Of a stretch of DNA of 46,863 nt, positions 7,509-13,542 are shown in pieces; the first letter of the stretch is position 1, and the number at the start of each line of letters is the position of its first letter. Below the pieces are notes generated by a model. That model made no database searches. It saw nothing but the letters and a program-made list of their open reading frames with translations, and was not told the DNA's origin. The DNA is from a virus: positions 1 to 46,863 of the IMG/VR virus record IMGVR_UViG_3300023180_000107. One strand, written 5' to 3'. The position numbers and the translations under genes are program-made.

Positions 7509-7889
7509 ATGACACACTCTGTTAAAGTTACTTCTGTCGGCAACTCTACAATGGCTGGTTATCAAACAAAAGCTACTGCCACTGAGTTTTTTGAATATTA
7601 TATTGGAAACCAAATGTCCGATGCTGCTCAGTTTAGTGCAATTGCAGAAAATGACACGACAGGTCTTTGGGCTATACATGGTACAGATATAGAAGCCGCT
7701 TGGGCTACCACGCATACCTTCACCTTTGATCAATCTACACAAACTCTTACATATATTGTTGATTGGCCATCGGAAGATGTGTATAATCATTGGCAAACTA
7801 TCAAAGCTGGTCTAGATTATACTGATGAATCCTTTGACGACATGGATCTTACTTATCAGTATATAACTAAAACCGAAGAAGTAGTTTAA
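7509..7889 (+). CDS. Plus-strand late gene of unknown function between uvsW and uvsY
   Basis: A 126-residue protein that I do not recognise. It has no membrane segment or signal peptide. It is acidic and aromatic-rich, with polar beta-like stretches (TTHTFTFDQSTQTLTYIVDWPS, about 75-97) and a short helical part around EFFEYYIGNQMSDAAQF (26-42). A GGAG ribosome binding site (7497-7500) precedes the ATG by 8 bases, and a TATAAATA late promoter lies upstream, so it is probably expressed late, unlike its recombination-gene neighbours. Its stop overlaps the uvsY stop convergently by four bases (7886-7889). A minor virion protein is possible, but only expression timing supports that. Confidence 0.75.
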   Translation: MTHSVKVTSVGNSTMAGYQTKATATEFFEYYIGNQMSDAAQFSAIAENDTTGLWAIHGTDIEAAWATTHTFTFDQSTQTLTYIVDWPSEDVYNHWQTIKAGLDYTDESFDDMDLTYQYITKTEEVV

Positions 7890-8326
7890 TCACCAGCTTC
7901 GAACATACGCCAACGGATCATATTACCAATTGTTTGGTGTCTCCATTTAATATTATCGACAATTTCTGTTAAGGTTTCTGTAATGGTTTTCCAGTACTGG
8001 ACCTTTTCTTCTGACTTTTGTATGTCAACATCTGCATCGTAGTAGTAATCCATTTCCCCCTTCAGTACTTTTAGACCATTAAACGGATCGAACTGCCAAC
8101 CCCGCTCTTCGATATCTTCTTTTGACATTTTACCATTGTAGTAAAGCCACTTATCTTTAAGTAAAGACTTTTGCTGCATCTCTGATCTTTTAAGTTGTAA
8201 CTTTGCTTGTGTGAGCATAGCTAAGTACTTAGCATGAAGTATAGGTGTTTGTCTAGAAGATTCGTCTAGTGAACCAGTAATTTTACAATCATCAGTCCAC
8301 ATTTCTAAGATAGTTTCAAGATTCAT
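7886..8326 (-). CDS. uvsY: UvsY recombination mediator
   Basis: A 146-residue protein with the T4 UvsY pattern; UvsY loads the UvsX recombinase on gp32-coated single-stranded DNA. The N-terminus MNLETILEMWTDDCKIT resembles T4 MRLEDLQEELKKDVFID, the middle has a charged helical stretch with RSEMQQKSLLKDKWLYYNGKM (T4: RIEAQKKVALKARLDYYSGRG), and the C-terminus IKWRHQTIGNMIRWRMFEAGD matches T4 IKSRGFAIKHIQDMRAFEAGK. The length is near the T4 protein (137). It lies 5 bases after the 2OG-like gene and may share its promoter. T4 carries uvsW and uvsY in the same neighbourhood, but here a plus-strand gene separates them. Confidence 0.9.
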   Translation of the reverse strand: MNLETILEMWTDDCKITGSLDESSRQTPILHAKYLAMLTQAKLQLKRSEMQQKSLLKDKWLYYNGKMSKEDIEERGWQFDPFNGLKVLKGEMDYYYDADVDIQKSEEKVQYWKTITETLTEIVDNIKWRHQTIGNMIRWRMFEAGD

Positions 8327-8331
8327 AATAA

Positions 8332-8847
8332 TTAATACCTTTTGAAATCAAGATCAAAATTTGTAGAGATAATAGTCTTCCTTTGATCAATATTTATATG
8401 AGGAGATCTATGTGGTAAAAAAGCTGGGAAAAAGATAATATCACCCTCATTAACCGGAAATCTACCTAAAGTTAAGAATTCAGTTGCATAATTAGGATTA
8501 GGTAGTTCTACAAAATAAACACAAGCAAAATGAGATTTAGGATGAGTATGCCAACCGAACTTAGAGCCTTTAGGATATTGTTGAAACCATACCGGGGGTC
8601 TTCGATAAATATTACAACCGAATTCTAGAGCTGTCTGTTCTGCAAATGGCCAAATAACTTTTAGTGCTTTATTTTCGTATGCGGTCTTGCGTTTACCGCA
8701 ATCTGGATAATCGTACCAATATCCTTCTTTGTTCAGCTGGATATTGTATTTGTGTTTATCCTGTTCGATAAGATCCAAAATCTTTTCTTTGTTTCTTTTT
8801 GCTACTTTCGGATCTTGTTGATAATGATAAATGTAGTGCTCAATCAT
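8332..8847 (-). CDS. Putative 2OG-Fe(II) oxygenase
   Basis: A 171-residue protein of the small phage 2-oxoglutarate/Fe(II) oxygenase type. The double-stranded beta-helix core shows WFQQYPKGSKFGWHTHPKSHFACVYFVELP with a proximal H100/H102 pair, EGDIIFFPAFLPHRSPH with distal H146, and RKTIISTNFDL with the 2OG-anchoring R156. Such enzymes hydroxylate proteins or small molecules; the substrate here is unknown. It sits between the second gp19-family gene and uvsY. Its promoter (8854-8882) places the -10 only 6 bases before the ATG, so the mRNA may be leaderless. Confidence 0.75.
   Translation of the reverse strand: MIEHYIYHYQQDPKVAKRNKEKILDLIEQDKHKYNIQLNKEGYWYDYPDCGKRKTAYENKALKVIWPFAEQTALEFGCNIYRRPPVWFQQYPKGSKFGWHTHPKSHFACVYFVELPNPNYATEFLTLGRFPVNEGDIIFFPAFLPHRSPHINIDQRKTIISTNFDLDFKRY
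8391..8398 (-). promoter_or_regulatory. Possible late promoter before uvsY
   Basis: TATAAATA on the minus strand, 65 bases before the uvsY ATG but inside the 2OG-like gene. T4 uvsY is expressed both before and during the late period, so a late promoter would be reasonable; an A+T-rich coincidence is equally possible. Confidence 0.25.
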
Positions 8848-8853
8848 AATATA

Positions 8854-8882
8854 ATTATATCACATTTTTAGCTGACTGTAAA
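8854..8882 (-). promoter_or_regulatory. Host-sigma-type promoter for the 2OG gene and uvsY
   Basis: TTTACA (8882-8877), 17 bases, TATAAT (8859-8854) on the minus strand. It overlaps the last codons of the gp19-family gene. The expected start of transcription falls at or within a base or two of the ATG at 8847. Confidence 0.75.
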
Positions 8883-9377
8883 CGTCGTATATCTAAAGGT
8901 AATAGGAAGTGTGATGTACTGAACATCACCGATTGTAGAACTGAACTCTACGTTACCAAGTGTAGATGGAAAGGCATCTTTATAGGTAATAGTACGTACC
9001 ACGTTGTTGTGGCTGTTAAGTACTAGTACAGAAATATCGTACAAAGATTTATCACCTTCTCTGTATATACCCGTCGCATTTTGATCCAATGGATTTTCTA
9101 CGAAGCTTTTAAGCCATTCAAACATTTCCATATAGAGTGTCATGTTTTCATCAAGAATAGCTGTAATTTGTAGCTCCTCGTAAAAGATCTTATCACCTGG
9201 GATGTACGCATTCGAGAAACGGAAAGGTGCTTCACTTGGTGTTACAATAACACTTGGATGTGATACTGTTTGTGCAAAAAATTCTAAATTCGGAAAACGT
9301 TGTCTATTAATAACCACACGGAAACCAGTTGGTGCCATGAAGTTTGTGTTTTCTAATTGATTTACTGTAACTGCCAT
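8868..9377 (-). CDS. Second gp19-family tail-tube-like protein
   Basis: A 169-residue beta-rich protein similar in size and pattern to tail tube proteins (gp19 family): TGFRVVINRQRFPNLEFFAQTVSHPSV near the N-terminus, PGDKIFYEELQITAILDENMTLYMEMFEWL in the middle, then YKDAFPSTLGNVEFSSTIGDVQYITLPITFRY at the C-terminus, where tube proteins have a strand that joins the ring. It is distinct from gp19 at 15127-15654. It may form a special ring of the tail (initiator or terminator end) or another tube-fold component; the exact role is not shown. It has its own late promoter (9396-9403). Confidence 0.75.
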   Translation of the reverse strand: MAVTVNQLENTNFMAPTGFRVVINRQRFPNLEFFAQTVSHPSVIVTPSEAPFRFSNAYIPGDKIFYEELQITAILDENMTLYMEMFEWLKSFVENPLDQNATGIYREGDKSLYDISVLVLNSHNNVVRTITYKDAFPSTLGNVEFSSTIGDVQYITLPITFRYTTFTVS

Positions 9378-9395
9378 ATCAATACTCCTTACGTC

Positions 9396-9403
9396 TATTT
9401 ATA
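9396..9403 (-). promoter_or_regulatory. T4-type late promoter for the second gp19-family gene
   Basis: TATAAATA on the minus strand (9403-9396), 18 bases before the ATG at 9377, in a gap. It is followed by an AAGGAG-type ribosome binding site. Confidence 0.7.
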
Positions 9404-9424
9404 CAAAAAAAATGAAAAAAAATA

Positions 9425-9437
9425 GGGGGGAGGGGGG
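9425..9437 (+). other. G6-A-G6 tract directly upstream of a plus-strand promoter
   Basis: Thirteen bases, G6 A G6, stand directly before TTTACA, preceded by two A8 runs. Such a tract could form a G-quadruplex or bend DNA; the other two plus-strand promoters carry a G5 run at the same place. Confidence 0.7.
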
Positions 9438-9466
9438 TTTACATTTAATTATAAAAGCCTTATATT
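9438..9466 (+). promoter_or_regulatory. Host-sigma-type promoter for the plus-strand two-gene operon
   Basis: TTTACA (9438-9443), 17 bases, TATATT (9461-9466) on the plus strand. The predicted start near 9473 gives a leader of about 43 bases before the ATG at 9516. It has the same architecture as the gp45 and gp55 promoters and probably makes these genes early. Confidence 0.75.
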
Positions 9467-9515
9467 AGCGAATGTATGGAAGTACTTGCAGATCACTATG
9501 AAGGAGTGTAGTACA

Positions 9516-9764
9516 ATGAACTGGGAAGATTTTGAAGAAAAGGCCTTTTCGGAAGTTTATAATCACTATATTAATTTAACAAATGATTTAGTTGAAGAAG
9601 ATCAAGATCCCTTACTGATTGCAGCTATACTTGTCAGTACGGGTCTTAGCATGTATAGAACATTGTTAAATGAACACGATTATGATAAAATCGTAGAACA
9701 GATTGTTCTTTTTAAAGATGATATGACTAGTTTTGAACAAGCAAAAAAAGGCCAGTTACATTGA
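9516..9764 (+). CDS. Small acidic plus-strand protein, unknown
   Basis: An 82-residue protein, mostly helical and acidic (MNWEDFEEKAFSEVYNHY at the N-terminus, QDPLLIAAILVSTGLSMYRTLL in the middle). Upstream in-frame starts exist (TTG 9486, ATG 9498), but AAGGAG at 9501-9506 stands 9 bases before ATG 9516 and decides the start. The hydrophobic middle is too short and too interrupted to be a clear membrane span. Family not recognised. It is the first gene of a plus-strand operon under an early-type promoter, between the capsid block and the tail-tube-like gene; small host-directed early proteins are often found in such positions, which is inference only. Confidence 0.75.
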   Translation: MNWEDFEEKAFSEVYNHYINLTNDLVEEDQDPLLIAAILVSTGLSMYRTLLNEHDYDKIVEQIVLFKDDMTSFEQAKKGQLH

Positions 9765-9792
9765 AAGTTACAAAGAGGAAAGGAGTTATATT

Positions 9793-10002
9793 ATGGTTAG
9801 AACTGTACACTATGTAGGAATGGATCAAGCTACCTACCAACGGGCTCGGAAAGTCTGGGGTGGTCCTGCTTACTACCATAAATGGATGGACGATCGTGTC
9901 TGGACCGAGGTTGGTGATGGCGACGTTGTAGTCGTTGGTAATCCTAAGTATAGACCATATGTTTGGGATGCTTCAGCTGTTCCATCACAATACACGGATT
10001 AA
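9793..10002 (+). CDS. Small plus-strand protein, unknown
   Basis: A 69-residue protein rich in Tyr, Trp and Val: MVRTVHYVGMDQATYQRARKV, then GGPAYYHKWMDDRVWTEVGDGDVVVVG. The reading frame extends upstream to 9733, but a strong purine-rich ribosome binding site (GAGGAAAGGAG, 9775-9785) lies before the ATG at 9793, so this start is chosen. Family not recognised. It is the second gene of the plus-strand operon and ends just before a double terminator (10001-10060). Confidence 0.75.
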   Translation: MVRTVHYVGMDQATYQRARKVWGGPAYYHKWMDDRVWTEVGDGDVVVVGNPKYRPYVWDASAVPSQYTD

Positions 10003-10026
10003 AAAAAAGAGCGCCGAAGCGCTCTT
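10001..10026 (-). terminator. Rho-independent terminator for gp23 (minus strand)
   Basis: Read on the minus strand: an 8-bp stem AAGAGCGC/GCGCTCTT (10026-10019 with 10014-10007) closed by a TTCG tetraloop and followed by a run of T to 10001. This is a textbook terminator ending the late capsid transcript about 50 bases after gp23. Confidence 0.9.
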
Positions 10027-10030
10027 AGTT

Positions 10031-10060
10031 GGGAGGGGTTGGATTCCCCTCCCTTTTTTT
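10031..10060 (+). terminator. Rho-independent terminator for the plus-strand operon
   Basis: On the plus strand: GGGAGGGG (10031-10038), 7-base loop, CCCCTCCC (10046-10053), then seven T (10054-10060). It stops plus-strand transcription before it enters gp23 antisense. Together with the minus-strand terminator it insulates two convergent transcripts. Confidence 0.9.
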
Positions 10061-10073
10061 ATTATTATACCGA

Positions 10074-11417
10074 TTAGGCGAGGATGTTGTCCACGCGGAA
10101 GATACGGTAGTACTGGTTAGTCTTAACAGTTGCAAGACCATCGGCTGGAGTATCGCCAACGAATGGGTTTGAAGCCATACCGTAACGAGTCTTAAAGCCG
10201 ATTTTTGGCTGGAAGGTGTCTTCACCAACCGCACGTACCATTGTTAGTGGAACGTATGGGCAGTAGAATACGCCAGCGTCATATGGGTTTGTACCCTTAT
10301 AACCTACGTTTACGTAGTCAGCAGTTGCATATGGGTCAATATAGACCTTCATGCGACCGTTGAGCGTACCAGCGAAAGTGTTACCTGTGTCATCAACGTT
10401 CAGGTTAGTTGACATTGCAGGAGCATAGTCCAGCATGCCTGAAGCAGCAAGTGCAGAAGCTACGTCAGAGGAACAGATCATAAAGTTACCTTTACCTCTA
10501 CGTGTTTCTTTTGCAATGATGTTTGCTTCACGCTCAACCTGTACGATCAAGCCTTTGAACTTTTCAACGGACCAACGGCCATCAGCGTCTGTGCTGAGGT
10601 CGAAGATACCATTAACTGCAGTGTTTGCAGTTGATGCGCCAGTTTTCGCCTGAGTGTTCAGAGTACGAATAACTTCGCGGTTGATTTCAGCCAAGATTTC
10701 TGTTGACAGAATGTTGGCCAGTTCAGTTTCAGCATCCAATCCATGGATAGCTTTAAGGTCCTGAGCAAGTTCCAGCGAGTATTCAGCTTTCAGTGCACGG
10801 CTTTTGGCAGTGACTGTAGCTTTCTCGATGGTGAAGCCCATTTCGCGGAATGCAGAGTTTGGATCAACAGATGCTGAACCAAGACCTTCAGCGTCGCCTG
10901 TTGGCATACCGCCGCCGAAGATTGAAGTAAGACGCTGATCGTCCAAGTTAGAGTCTTGAGCAGCTGAGTCGATGCCGAACAAGCCAGAAGCGTTGTCGGA
11001 ATCATGAGTTGCTGAAGAGTCACCGGAGAAGTTTGTTTCTGCTTCGTTGAACAGTGCTTCACGGTTAGTTGTTGAACCACCGTCGTAACGGCTCTTCATT
11101 GCGAAGATAAGACCAGTTGGACCAGTCATTGGCTGAACACCTGCAACGTCGTATGCGATCATGTTTGGAAGAGCGCGACGTACAAGGCTAATCAGAACTG
11201 GGTTCCAGTTAGCAGCAGATGAAGTTGAGTTACCTGGAGCAGCTTCCGAAAGGAATGAACCCTGCTCTGCTTCCTCACGGAAAGCTCTTTCTTGGTTTTC
11301 CAGAACAACGGCAGTAACCGCTTTTCTGTGCGCGTCTTTAATGGAACCAGCAGTCTCTTCATTCAGAACTGGTGCCCATTTCTCGACGAGCTTATCATAG
11401 GAAATTACGTTATGCAT
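10074..11417 (-). CDS. 23: Major capsid protein gp23
   Basis: A 447-residue T4-type major capsid protein precursor. The conserved core starts with NPVLISLVRRALPNMIAYDVAGVQPMTGPTGLIFAMKSRY at about 72-111 (T4: GPAVMGMVRRAIPNLIAFDICGVQPMNSPTG). The N-terminal region contains LSE at 56-58 followed by AAPG, matching the gp21 protease consensus (L/I-x-E), so cleavage is predicted after E58, as T4 gp23 loses about 65 residues. It is shorter than T4 gp23 (521), as is usual in cyanophage-like relatives. No separate vertex paralogue (gp24) follows it. A terminator follows at 10001-10026. Confidence 0.97.
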   Translation of the reverse strand: MHNVISYDKLVEKWAPVLNEETAGSIKDAHRKAVTAVVLENQERAFREEAEQGSFLSEAAPGNSTSSAANWNPVLISLVRRALPNMIAYDVAGVQPMTGPTGLIFAMKSRYDGGSTTNREALFNEAETNFSGDSSATHDSDNASGLFGIDSAAQDSNLDDQRLTSIFGGGMPTGDAEGLGSASVDPNSAFREMGFTIEKATVTAKSRALKAEYSLELAQDLKAIHGLDAETELANILSTEILAEINREVIRTLNTQAKTGASTANTAVNGIFDLSTDADGRWSVEKFKGLIVQVEREANIIAKETRRGKGNFMICSSDVASALAASGMLDYAPAMSTNLNVDDTGNTFAGTLNGRMKVYIDPYATADYVNVGYKGTNPYDAGVFYCPYVPLTMVRAVGEDTFQPKIGFKTRYGMASNPFVGDTPADGLATVKTNQYYRIFRVDNILA

Positions 11418-11433
11418 TTCTATGGACTCCTAA

Positions 11434-12474
11434 TTATCGTTGTGTTTTCTTTAGGGCTGCGAGATACTGATTCATTGCATCAGAAACTTCGACTTCGTCT
11501 TCTGCTTCTTCTTCAATAAGATCAGTGTTGTTTTCAGAAGCTACTGCTTTCTTGAAATAGGATTCTTTAATGGTAGCAACTTTTTCTGCAAAAGTTTCTT
11601 CGCTAACATAATCGATGTCCTGAGTCAATTTAACGAGTTTTTCTACTTCTGTTTCGGCGAGACCACGTGCGTGTTCTCTAATGACTTCATAACGCTTGAA
11701 CTGCTCAAGCTCTTCAGTCATTTGGATCTGCTTTGCAGTAGATTCGTTAAGCTTGGTTTCAAGCTCTTGAACCTGCTCCGCAAGATCGTCCACTAGGTCG
11801 ACTTTGGATTCTGGAACTTCGATGTAGGATTCAGTGAACAGATCTTTCAATTTGTTCATGAAACCTTCTGCGATTTCCGTACGAAGACCGGACTGGATAG
11901 CCAGTTTGTTTTCTTCCATCCAATTTTCAACTACGTAGTTGAGATAGCCATCTACCTTTTCGACCATTTGGTTCTTAAAGGTATCAACTTCCTCTTGAAG
12001 TTCTGTCTTGTAATTTTCTTCAAGACGTTCTACTTCTTCAGCAATTTTTGATTTGACTGCTGCTTCAAAAATGATTCCAGCTTTACCCTTGAACTCATCA
12101 GAGAGAGTTGCTTCGGATTCTACCAGAGCGTTCAGATCAGCGTCGAAGTCATAAGAAGTTTCTTGTTCAGCAACTGTTTCCAGTTCCTGATCATCTTCAA
12201 ATGCTTCACCGTACATAGCCATCAGAGCTTGTTTATTCATGCCCTGCATTTTAGCTACCATACCTGCCATCAGAGCTGCTTTAGTCTTTGGCATTGGTTC
12301 GCTGTTCTTTTTATCGCCCTTACGAGCTGGAGCCGTGCCAGTTGCGTCACCTGCTTTATCAACAGATGCTACGGACTGGGCTTCCGCGTTTTTCGGATCG
12401 TGACCCTGAGCTTCCTCGATTTCAACTTCGGAAGTTTCAACATCCTGATCTTCAATGATTTGATCTTCAGTCAT
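11434..12474 (-). CDS. 22: Prohead core scaffold protein gp22
   Basis: A 346-residue acidic, strongly helical protein in the position of T4 gp22, the main internal scaffold that is degraded by the gp21 protease. The N-terminal 60 residues are low-complexity acidic, followed by an Ala/Met-rich segment (KTKAALMAGMVAKMQGMNKQALMAMYGE). The segment FKGKAGIIFEAAVKSKIAEEVERLEENYKTELQEEVDTF begins a long coiled coil to about 300. It lies between gp21 and gp23 with 15-16 base gaps, so it is part of the late capsid operon. It is longer than T4 gp22 (269) because of its N-terminal acidic extension. Confidence 0.93.
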   Translation of the reverse strand: MTEDQIIEDQDVETSEVEIEEAQGHDPKNAEAQSVASVDKAGDATGTAPARKGDKKNSEPMPKTKAALMAGMVAKMQGMNKQALMAMYGEAFEDDQELETVAEQETSYDFDADLNALVESEATLSDEFKGKAGIIFEAAVKSKIAEEVERLEENYKTELQEEVDTFKNQMVEKVDGYLNYVVENWMEENKLAIQSGLRTEIAEGFMNKLKDLFTESYIEVPESKVDLVDDLAEQVQELETKLNESTAKQIQMTEELEQFKRYEVIREHARGLAETEVEKLVKLTQDIDYVSEETFAEKVATIKESYFKKAVASENNTDLIEEEAEDEVEVSDAMNQYLAALKKTQR

Positions 12475-12489
12475 GTTTGACTCCTATTT

Positions 12490-13143
12490 TTATGATTTTA
12501 ACAACGAGAGGAAATTCTTAAACTCACGAACTTGTACTTCGTACAGATCCGCTCTTGAAGCTTTTTTAATTTCAGTCTCAATCTTTTCAATTTCCTGAGC
12601 TTCGATAATGCCATTATTCCATACCCATTCTACGCCTTCCATAACTCCATTAACAAATGCGTTAGGTGCAGATGGATCCTGGACGATGTCAACGGTATTC
12701 AACATAAAGTCTTCCTTGACATACATAACACCATTTCTATTCTCAAGACTTCCCATACCACGAGTTGATACGCCTAGTGAAACCTCGCCATCAAGTAGAC
12801 CTCTAACGATCTGACCCATAGGAGTTTCCAGTATGCGTGCTTTCCCAATTACATTAGAACCATCCATTTTAAGTTCAGTAATTTTGTGGGAAACTTTATC
12901 TAAGTTAACAGTAGGACCAGATGGGTGATTTAATTCACCAACTGCTCTACCCTTAGAAACCTGTTCTGTAACGTATTTCTTAACAGCCTGTTCCATAATA
13001 GGCTTTGGATAAACACGTCCATTTCTGTTCTTTTGATCGGCTTGTGCAAAGATGCCTTCAATCATATAGCTCTTTGAACCGTCTTCTTTCTTCTCGACGA
13101 TACATTGAACATCCGATTCTTTATATTCTGTAATAAGCTTCAT
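12490..13143 (-). CDS. 21: Prohead core protease gp21
   Basis: A 217-residue protease of the T4 gp21 type, which matures the prohead by cutting scaffold and capsid proteins. Visible marks are NRNGRVYPKPIM at 39-50, the candidate catalytic histidine in GELNHPSGP (H73), and the candidate catalytic serine in SLGVSTRGMG (S126). The length is like T4 (212). A late promoter (13200-13207) lies 56 bases upstream of the start, so gp21-gp22-gp23 can be transcribed as a unit that ends at the 10001-10026 terminator. Confidence 0.95.
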   Translation of the reverse strand: MKLITEYKESDVQCIVEKKEDGSKSYMIEGIFAQADQKNRNGRVYPKPIMEQAVKKYVTEQVSKGRAVGELNHPSGPTVNLDKVSHKITELKMDGSNVIGKARILETPMGQIVRGLLDGEVSLGVSTRGMGSLENRNGVMYVKEDFMLNTVDIVQDPSAPNAFVNGVMEGVEWVWNNGIIEAQEIEKIETEIKKASRADLYEVQVREFKNFLSLLKS

Positions 13144-13164
13144 ATCTTTGCGCCTCGAAATAAT

Positions 13165-13177
13165 TTTACATTGTAAA
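13165..13177. repeat. Small perfect palindrome upstream of gp21
   Basis: TTTACA-T-TGTAAA, between the late promoter and the gp21 start; a further TTTAC-type motif lies at 13187-13192. It may be a protein-binding site in the leader or a coincidence in A+T-rich sequence. Confidence 0.4.
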
Positions 13178-13199
13178 GTATTTACCCTTTACATGCAAT

Positions 13200-13207
13200 T
13201 ATTTATA
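13200..13207 (-). promoter_or_regulatory. T4-type late promoter for gp21-gp22-gp23
   Basis: TATAAATA on the minus strand (13207-13200) in the 86-base gap between the gp67-like gene and gp21. It is the likely entry point for late transcription of the capsid genes. Confidence 0.75.
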
Positions 13208-13229
13208 TAAATTAAAGTTTTAAAAAAAA

Positions 13230-13541
13230 TTAATTTTCTTCTTCTGTTTCTACTTCTTCATCAGATTCGTCATCAAGGTCTTCAGCGTCAGCAACTTCAT
13301 CTGCTGCAGCATCAAGTTCTTCATCTGAATATTCTTCATCATCTTCTAATGGAAGTTCTAGCTGTTCTTCATCAGTACCATTATAAACCTGGTTAGCAAG
13401 TGCTACCTTTTCTTGATCTAGCGCTGACTGGATTCTACCAGACATAATATCATTGAAGATATTATTTGCTTTATTGAAATCGCCGTTCGTGGAGAAATCA
13501 ATCATATCACCAATTGTTGCTGTCATTTCATCATCTGCCAT
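13230..13541 (-). CDS. Acidic prohead core protein (gp67/gp68-like)
   Basis: A 103-residue protein whose first half is helical (DFSTNGDFNKANNIFNDIMSG, then ALDQEKVALANQVY) and whose second half is almost only Asp and Glu. It sits between the portal gp20 and the protease gp21, exactly where T4 has the small prohead core genes 67 and 68. The N-terminal pattern (an A-N-IF-D-M helix followed by A-EKVA-ANQVY) is typical of those core proteins. I cannot decide between 67 and 68. The start is one base after the portal stop. Confidence 0.75.
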   Translation of the reverse strand: MADDEMTATIGDMIDFSTNGDFNKANNIFNDIMSGRIQSALDQEKVALANQVYNGTDEEQLELPLEDDEEYSDEELDAAADEVADAEDLDDESDEEVETEEEN

Positions 13542-13542
13542 T

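Noticed and set aside
9486-9515. Upstream TTG and ATG starts for the 82-residue gene
   Set aside because: AAGGAG at 9501-9506 is correctly spaced for ATG 9516 and would lie inside the coding part if the earlier starts were used.
9733-9792. Upstream start for the 69-residue gene
   Set aside because: It overlaps the preceding gene by 32 bases and lacks a ribosome binding site, whereas GAGGAAAGGAG precedes ATG 9793.
10001-10060. tRNA or other structured RNA gene in the G+C-rich double hairpin
   Set aside because: Two separate simple stems with T runs and no cloverleaf, anticodon arm or acceptor stem; they are terminators.
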